A stretch of DNA of 64,000 nucleotides, taken from contig NZ_MUHD01000003.1 in the NCBI RefSeq assembly GCF_002217395.1, forward strand, positions 176,060 to 240,059, written 5' to 3'. Of the stretch, positions 58,868 through 64,000 are shown piece after piece. Under the pieces are notes generated by a model. That model was not told the origin of the DNA, made no database searches, and saw only the letters and a list, made by a program, of their open reading frames with translations. This DNA is from Flavobacterium plurextorum (GTDB lineage: Bacteria > Bacteroidota > Bacteroidia > Flavobacteriales > Flavobacteriaceae). A program made the position numbers and the translations under genes. Numbering within the stretch: position 1 is the stretch's first letter; the number at the start of each line of letters is the position of its first letter.

Positions 58868-59761
58868 TTAATTCTGGAAAATCTTTTTCAAATACGCCAC
58901 ATTAGCGCCATAATTGGCTTTTACATTATGTACTTGTGTTACATCGCGAGAACGTTCTACAATCAGCCATCCGCTCCATTTCATTTCATCCAGCGTTTGT
59001 TTGATTTTTGGCATGTCGATCGCTTTGTCATTTTCCAACCAAAATTGATCCGTATTTGAAGCGTGAATTTGTGCTAAATATTTCTTTCCTAAGATTTTTA
59101 ATTCTGATGAAATATCTCTGCCGTTATCAACTGCATTGGCAAAATTGAAAGAGCTTTTTATATATTTCGAACCAACATCTTCTAACAGTTTTTTCTCTTC
59201 AGTCGCGCTCAAAGAAGTTTCAATCGCAATAACACCGCCAATTTTTCCAACTTCTTTTCCTGCCCATTGCAGCCTTTTAATCACTTCAGGACGCAGTTCA
59301 GGATTTTTAACCAAATCCGTTTGAGTTCCTAATGGAAGATATGCCACTTTTACGTTCATATCTTTCATTGCCTTGATACAATCTGTAATCATTGGCGTAA
59401 TTTCTCTTGTTGCGAAAGACTGTGCATAAAATCCAGACATGGCAATAGAACTAATTCCAACTCCAGTTTCTTTCGATTTATCTAAAAACTTTTGTCTTTC
59501 TACAGGATCACCCAATTTGCTGTCAAAAGTTGGACGGTTTCCTAAACCTCCCATATCAAGCTCAATTCCGTCAGCTTTTATTTCTGAAGCTAAACCAAAA
59601 GAACCTAATTTTTGTCTTTTTAAAATCATCCAGTCACAAACCGCAACTTTATATTTTTGCTTTTTATTGGAAGACTGAGCCGTTGCACAGCTGTTGAACG
59701 CTGTTGACATAACAACTAACAGTGCAACAATTATTTTTTTTTGAATAAAAATTGATTTCAT
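58868..59761 (-). CDS. Lipoprotein sugar phosphate isomerase/epimerase-like protein
   Basis: A TIM-barrel protein of the xylose-isomerase-like/AP-endonuclease-2 superfamily, about 297 residues from ATG 59761 (a GTG seven codons upstream is less likely). The lipobox FNSC marks it as a lipoprotein, unusual for a sugar-phosphate enzyme. Features seen: KVAVCDWMI, EIKADGIELDMGG, ISSIAMSGFYAQSF, VIAIETSLS, YLAQIHASNTDQFWLEN and WLIVERSRD. Acidic and His residues at strand ends suggest a metal site. It probably epimerises or isomerises a released sugar in the periplasm. Confidence 0.8.
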   Translation of the reverse strand: MKSIFIQKKIIVALLVVMSTAFNSCATAQSSNKKQKYKVAVCDWMILKRQKLGSFGLASEIKADGIELDMGGLGNRPTFDSKLGDPVERQKFLDKSKETGVGISSIAMSGFYAQSFATREITPMITDCIKAMKDMNVKVAYLPLGTQTDLVKNPELRPEVIKRLQWAGKEVGKIGGVIAIETSLSATEEKKLLEDVGSKYIKSSFNFANAVDNGRDISSELKILGKKYLAQIHASNTDQFWLENDKAIDMPKIKQTLDEMKWSGWLIVERSRDVTQVHNVKANYGANVAYLKKIFQN

Positions 59762-59944
59762 ATTGTTTATTTTTTTGCTCACTCCCGATAACTATCGGGA
59801 TAAAAGGATTAAATAGATAAAAAAATCTGCCAAATCTGCCAGATCTGCGGGAAAAATTTTTACTCTCGTAGATTGAGCAAATTTTAGAGATTAACTAAAA
59901 TTAAAAAATCATTTTAATCATTTTAATCTGTGGCAATATCTTTA

Positions 59945-61090
59945 TTATTCTTCCTCAGCTTTTACTGCTTTCACCTCTTTACCTTCGTCTCCCGGCCAGA
60001 TTCCTTTTTTGATAGGAAGCGCAACCAGTTTACTTGGATCGATTTTTACATATTTCAGTTTTTCTCTTCTCCAAGTGTAAACGATATGAACCATTCCGTC
60101 AGAACTCTGAATCATTGACGGATAAGAATACTGGCTGATTTTTGAATCTTCTAAAACTAAAGCTGCATTCCAATTGATTCCGTCTTTCGAAACCGAAACA
60201 TTCAATGGTGTTCTTGGTCCTTTTGCTTCAGTTCCTGGAGGTAGAACATGATTGTAAACTAATAAATGTCTGCCATCTTTTAGCGTTACTGCATCTGTTC
60301 CTGAGTTGTTATTTGGAAGTCCTATTAACTCCACATCCGACCAAGTTTTTCCGTTATCTTTTGAGAATGTGCTAAAAACAGCTCTATTTCTAGTTCTGCC
60401 AATAGCCTGAATACTTCCGTCTTTATGAAATAAAATACTTGGTTGAATGGCATTAATTTTTTGTTTCCCTCTTGAAAGTGTATCTCCCATAACCCAAGTT
60501 TTTCCAAAATCTGGAGTAGATTCCATACGAAGTCTCCATCCATCGCCTTCGATACTTGACGGACATAATAGAGTTCCGTTGCTTAATAAAACTGGTTTGT
60601 TTTTGATTGGTCCTAAGAAACCATCAGGCATTTTTTTCGCCTCAGACCATGTTTTCCCGCCATCAGATGAAGTTCTGATTACGCCCCACCATTCTGATGG
60701 TTTTGGTCCGATTTTATAGAAAAGCATTAAATCACCACCCGGAATTTGATACAAAACAGGATTCCAAGTTGGTAATCTTGGTCCTTCTTTCATTACTCCA
60801 TCAGCTACTTTAACGCCTTCGCTCCATTTATCGCTTCCTTTAGGTTTTATGCTTACATAAATACAAACATCAGGATTTCTCTCGTGAGTTCCTCCAAACC
60901 AAGATGAAACTAAATCACCATTTGTAGCTTCAACAATTGTAACTGCGTGGCAAGACGGATAAGGTGCTTTATCATAAATAAATTCATCTACTAAAATACC
61001 TTCTTTCCAAGTCTTTTTTTCTAAAGCCGATTTACAACTTCCTAAAAGGAAAAGTCCAAACAATACAAATGCTAATTTTGTTATTTTCAT
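59945..61090 (-). CDS. BNR/sialidase-type beta-propeller lipoprotein
   Basis: A 381-residue lipoprotein (lipobox GSC, Cys18; ATG at 61090 preferred to a TTG two codons earlier). It has a six-bladed sialidase-like fold with Asp-boxes SSDGGKTWSEA, TPDFGKTWVMG, SKDNGKTWSDV and SKDGINWNAA. It belongs to the BNR_2 group. True sialidase activity is doubtful in a rhamnose/galacturonan cluster; enzymes with this fold include rhamnose-glucuronate lyases as well as sialidases. The exact activity is open. Confidence 0.75.
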   Translation of the reverse strand: MKITKLAFVLFGLFLLGSCKSALEKKTWKEGILVDEFIYDKAPYPSCHAVTIVEATNGDLVSSWFGGTHERNPDVCIYVSIKPKGSDKWSEGVKVADGVMKEGPRLPTWNPVLYQIPGGDLMLFYKIGPKPSEWWGVIRTSSDGGKTWSEAKKMPDGFLGPIKNKPVLLSNGTLLCPSSIEGDGWRLRMESTPDFGKTWVMGDTLSRGKQKINAIQPSILFHKDGSIQAIGRTRNRAVFSTFSKDNGKTWSDVELIGLPNNNSGTDAVTLKDGRHLLVYNHVLPPGTEAKGPRTPLNVSVSKDGINWNAALVLEDSKISQYSYPSMIQSSDGMVHIVYTWRREKLKYVKIDPSKLVALPIKKGIWPGDEGKEVKAVKAEEE

Positions 61091-61233
61091 TCTCAATTTT
61101 ATTATGAATTAAAATTTTCGATTATAAATACATACCTAACATTTTTTTAGGTGAAAATATTTATTAAGTGTAAAAATAACACTAAAAAATTAACAATGTA
61201 TCCTGTACTGTCCCGAATTATTAAAAATGCAGT

Positions 61234-63984
61234 TTATTTAACGTTTAAAAGATATGTTCCTGAAGAAAGTGTAACAGCTAGATTACTTTTTTCAGTTTTA
61301 TACAAATATGAAGTTTTATCTAACTGTTGTTTATTGACAGAAACAGCCGAAACAGTAGTTGTTGGCAGATAAACTATTGCAGAAGTATTTGCTGGAATAG
61401 TAATACTCCAAACCAAAGCTTTTTTATCTTTTTTCCAATCACTTTTAATTGTTCCGTAAATCGATTCGTAAGAAGCGTTTACATAAGTCAATCCCGCATT
61501 AAAATCTGGTTTCATAACGATTTGTTTGAAACCCGGAGTTTCAGGATTACTTTTGATTCCGGCCATATTTTCGTAATACCAAATCAATAAATCGCCTAAA
61601 AGCATCACATGGTTTTGTGAATTCATTGCTGGATCGGCAGTATTACCATTCCAAAGTTCCCAAATGGTTGTTGCACCGTTCTCGACCATATAACCCCAGC
61701 TTGGATAAGTTTTATTAGATGCCAGTTTAAAAGCTAAATCTCCACGACCGAAATTAGTCAGCGTACGCATTAAAAACTGAGTTCCGATAACGCCTGTGCT
61801 GACATGACCGTTTTTAGTTACTTCAACTTCATGAACCAAACTTTCAAAAACTTTTTGCTCAAATCCTTCTGGAACCATTCCAAAAGTCAACGGCAATAAA
61901 TTAGCAGTTACCGTATTGTTGGCGTAATTGTTTTTTGCTGTATTAAAATATTTTGCATTGAATGCTTTCTTGATTCTTAAAGCTAATTCATCATAATGTT
62001 TAATATCTTTTTCAGCATTTGCAATCACAGCAAACTTCTTCATGATATTTAAAAGCTGATAATAAAAAGCACTCGAAATCAATTCTCCATCTGTCAAACG
62101 AGAAGGATCTTTCGAACGAATCAATTCTAAAGATTCTGGCGGAACGCACCAATCTCCATATTTATCTTTGGTCATGATATCGTTATCCAAATAGTTTTCT
62201 TCCATATAATCCATCCATTTTTTCATAGACGGATATTGTTTTTCCACTACTTTTTTATCTCCAAACTGTTGATACAACATATCAGCAACCGTAATATACG
62301 TTCCCGGCCACGTTACATTATCACCATAATAACGCCAGAAAGCAGGCGCTACATCCGGAATTCCGCCGTCGATAGTTTGTGCATTTTTAATATCATCTAA
62401 CCATTTAGCGTATAAAGTCTGATTATCAAATAAGAAACTTTCACCGTAAGCTCCCGTCGTTCTATCTCCTAACCAAGGCTGACGTTCATTTCTCTGCGGA
62501 CAATCAATTGGCATTCCTTTATAATTCCCGCTGATTCCCCACCAAGCATTCTGAAAAATCTGATTCATAATCGGATTCGAAGAATCAAAAGTTCCTGTAG
62601 TTGCAATGTCATCGTAAACGACTTTTCCAGCAAAATTTTCTAAACTTGGTTTTGTTTTAAAACCTGAAATTTCAACAAATCTAAAACCGTGATAAATAAA
62701 ACGAGGTTCCCAAACTTCTTCGCCTTCACCTTTTAAAATATAAATATCAGTGGTTTTGGCATCACGCAGATTGGCAATATACAACGAACCATCAGATTGC
62801 AAAGATTCGGCAAATTTCATCGTGATTTTATCCCCTGAATTTCCTTTTACTTTCAATTGTAACCAGCCTACCATATTTTGTCCCATATCTAAAATATATG
62901 TTCCTTTTGGTGTCTGTTTTATAGAAATCGGTTTTACTTCCCGTTTAATTTTCATATTCGCCGACATCTGTCCTTCATAGAATCCGCCCGGTTCCTGAAC
63001 ATATTCTGCCGAAAGCCACTTTTTATCATTAAAATTTATAGTATTCCAGCCTTTCATTTCTTTACGGGCATCATATTCTTCGCCGTCGTATTCGTTGTTC
63101 GATAAAATTGGTCCATCGGTAGTAATTTTCCAAGTTTCGTCTGTGCGAATAACTTCTTTACTTCCGTCTGCATATTCAACAAACAACTGTAAAGCCATTT
63201 TTGGATATCCAAAAGTCTTAATTTTATAAGGTTTGTAATCCTGACGCATCGTAAAAAAACGTCCGTTTCCTAAAATAGTTCCCAATGCATTTTTACCTTC
63301 CTGCAATTGTGAAGTCACATCAAAAACATTGTATTTTACATTTTTCGTATAATCCGTTGGAACGGGAGCCAAAACCTGATCGCCAATTTTACTTCCGTTA
63401 ATGTAAAGTTCGTACAACCCCATTCCTAAGATATAAACTTTGGCGCTTTTGACTTTCTTTTTCAAGTCGATTTCTTTTCGCAGATAACGCGCAGATAATC
63501 TAGAATACTGCGAAATACTATCTCCAGGAGACGTTTTTTCATATCCAATCCAGCGTGTCGATTTCCAATCCGCATACGTTAAAATCCCAATGCTGAAGTG
63601 TGCTGTTTCTGCCGATTTTACGTCGCCTTTATTGGTAAAAACAATTACTTTCCAGTAAACATCTTGTCTGTCTTTTAGTTTTTTCCCATTATAAATCACA
63701 TTTACAGATTCATCGCTTTGAACCTTTCCGCTGTCCCATAAATCTGCATTTCCTGCATTTAGTTTTTCTAAAGACGAAGATGCTAAAATTTGATAAGCAG
63801 TTTGTTTTACATCATTTACGTTTGCTTTTATTTTCCAGCTCAATCTTGGCTGTAAAACATCGATTCCTTCTGGATTGGTCAGCATTTCGCACTTTAAATC
63901 CACAACACTTATTTTGTTTTGGGCTTTCGCCGAAATTGTGAAAAGTGAAAGGAATAATGTTAGATGTAAAAAAAACTTTTTCAT
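61234..63984 (-). CDS. Alpha-L-rhamnosidase, GH78
   Basis: Secreted enzyme of 916 residues (signal cut near AKAQ). Order: Ig-like domain (about 22-130), N-terminal rhamnosidase sugar-binding domain (about 150-330), concanavalin-like domain, and the (alpha/alpha)6 barrel (about 440-790). The barrel has GMPIDCPQRNERQPWLGD, DGGIPDVAPAFWRYYGDNVT and GYMVENGATTIWELWNGNT. A C-terminal beta-sandwich ends it. The conserved acidic residues of GH78 appear to be in place. It removes terminal L-rhamnose. It is the first gene of the cluster inside the window; upstream genes are missing. Confidence 0.93.
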   Translation of the reverse strand: MKKFFLHLTLFLSLFTISAKAQNKISVVDLKCEMLTNPEGIDVLQPRLSWKIKANVNDVKQTAYQILASSSLEKLNAGNADLWDSGKVQSDESVNVIYNGKKLKDRQDVYWKVIVFTNKGDVKSAETAHFSIGILTYADWKSTRWIGYEKTSPGDSISQYSRLSARYLRKEIDLKKKVKSAKVYILGMGLYELYINGSKIGDQVLAPVPTDYTKNVKYNVFDVTSQLQEGKNALGTILGNGRFFTMRQDYKPYKIKTFGYPKMALQLFVEYADGSKEVIRTDETWKITTDGPILSNNEYDGEEYDARKEMKGWNTINFNDKKWLSAEYVQEPGGFYEGQMSANMKIKREVKPISIKQTPKGTYILDMGQNMVGWLQLKVKGNSGDKITMKFAESLQSDGSLYIANLRDAKTTDIYILKGEGEEVWEPRFIYHGFRFVEISGFKTKPSLENFAGKVVYDDIATTGTFDSSNPIMNQIFQNAWWGISGNYKGMPIDCPQRNERQPWLGDRTTGAYGESFLFDNQTLYAKWLDDIKNAQTIDGGIPDVAPAFWRYYGDNVTWPGTYITVADMLYQQFGDKKVVEKQYPSMKKWMDYMEENYLDNDIMTKDKYGDWCVPPESLELIRSKDPSRLTDGELISSAFYYQLLNIMKKFAVIANAEKDIKHYDELALRIKKAFNAKYFNTAKNNYANNTVTANLLPLTFGMVPEGFEQKVFESLVHEVEVTKNGHVSTGVIGTQFLMRTLTNFGRGDLAFKLASNKTYPSWGYMVENGATTIWELWNGNTADPAMNSQNHVMLLGDLLIWYYENMAGIKSNPETPGFKQIVMKPDFNAGLTYVNASYESIYGTIKSDWKKDKKALVWSITIPANTSAIVYLPTTTVSAVSVNKQQLDKTSYLYKTEKSNLAVTLSSGTYLLNVK

Positions 63985-64000
63985 AATTTTATTTTAAGTC

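Overview
The window is low-GC bacterial DNA that fits a Flavobacterium (F. johnsoniae-like Bacteroidota). It carries a type IX secretion sorting domain and PorP/SprF protein, a Bacteroidota-type VgrG, a small class Id ribonucleotide reductase, several TonB-dependent receptors, SusCD-style sugar genes, and many promoters of the Bacteroidota TTTG / TAnnTTTG type. No rRNA, tRNA, CRISPR array or phage was found.

Layout. 1-3.4 kb: end of a T9SS surface adhesin, its PorP/SprF partner and an OmpA-family protein. 3.5-6.2 kb: DoxX, then a TetR-controlled MFS efflux operon. 6.4-9.8 kb: a T6SS cassette (VgrG, candidate effector, candidate periplasmic immunity protein) bracketed by two identical 41-bp terminator repeats. 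10.3-28.2 kb: an anaerobic/denitrification island. It has a Crp/Fnr regulator, a truncated haemoglobin and a complete clade II nitrous oxide reductase operon (cytochrome c, nosZ, nosL, nosD, nosF, nosY). Divergent from it are a copper lipoprotein, an OprC/NosA-like copper receptor, nadA, nadB, the Fe-S repair protein Ric, anaerobic ribonucleotide reductase (split nrdD, nrdG) and a CopD-like membrane protein. 28.4-33.7 kb: L,D-transpeptidase, metNIQ methionine importer, Na+/H+ antiporter. 34.0-38.1 kb: ribB with a second Crp/Fnr regulator, then class Id nrdBA. 38.8-48.5 kb: an iron/xenosiderophore island (ankyrin protein, DUF2271, PepSY-flavoreductase, ApbE, TonB receptor, DUF4374 lipoprotein). 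48.6-64 kb: Pr6Pr membrane protein and a minus-strand polysaccharide-utilisation cluster (two GH2, a probable alpha-galacturonidase, a sugar isomerase-like protein, a BNR propeller protein, GH78 rhamnosidase). Its SusCD pair is not in the window.

Most interesting signals. (1) Four promoters carry a clear FNR-like palindrome whose centre lies exactly 36.5 bp from the end of the -7 element, with a degenerate fifth case. One palindrome is shared by divergent nos promoters, one precedes nadA, one precedes ribB, and one drives no gene but an apparent ~80-nt small RNA. (2) A 31-codon Met/Cys-rich leader peptide (MMMCCM core) sits between a strong promoter and a terminator just ahead of metN, which looks like an undescribed attenuator. 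(3) The anaerobic ribonucleotide reductase is split: the glycyl-radical motif is on a separate 55-codon ORF in the +1 frame. (4) Five TTCTAAT-type iterons with an exact 11-bp period lie ahead of the siderophore receptor gene. (5) An 83-nt foldable intergenic element lies inside the sugar cluster.

All statements come from reading the sequence and from general knowledge of the families. No searches were run.
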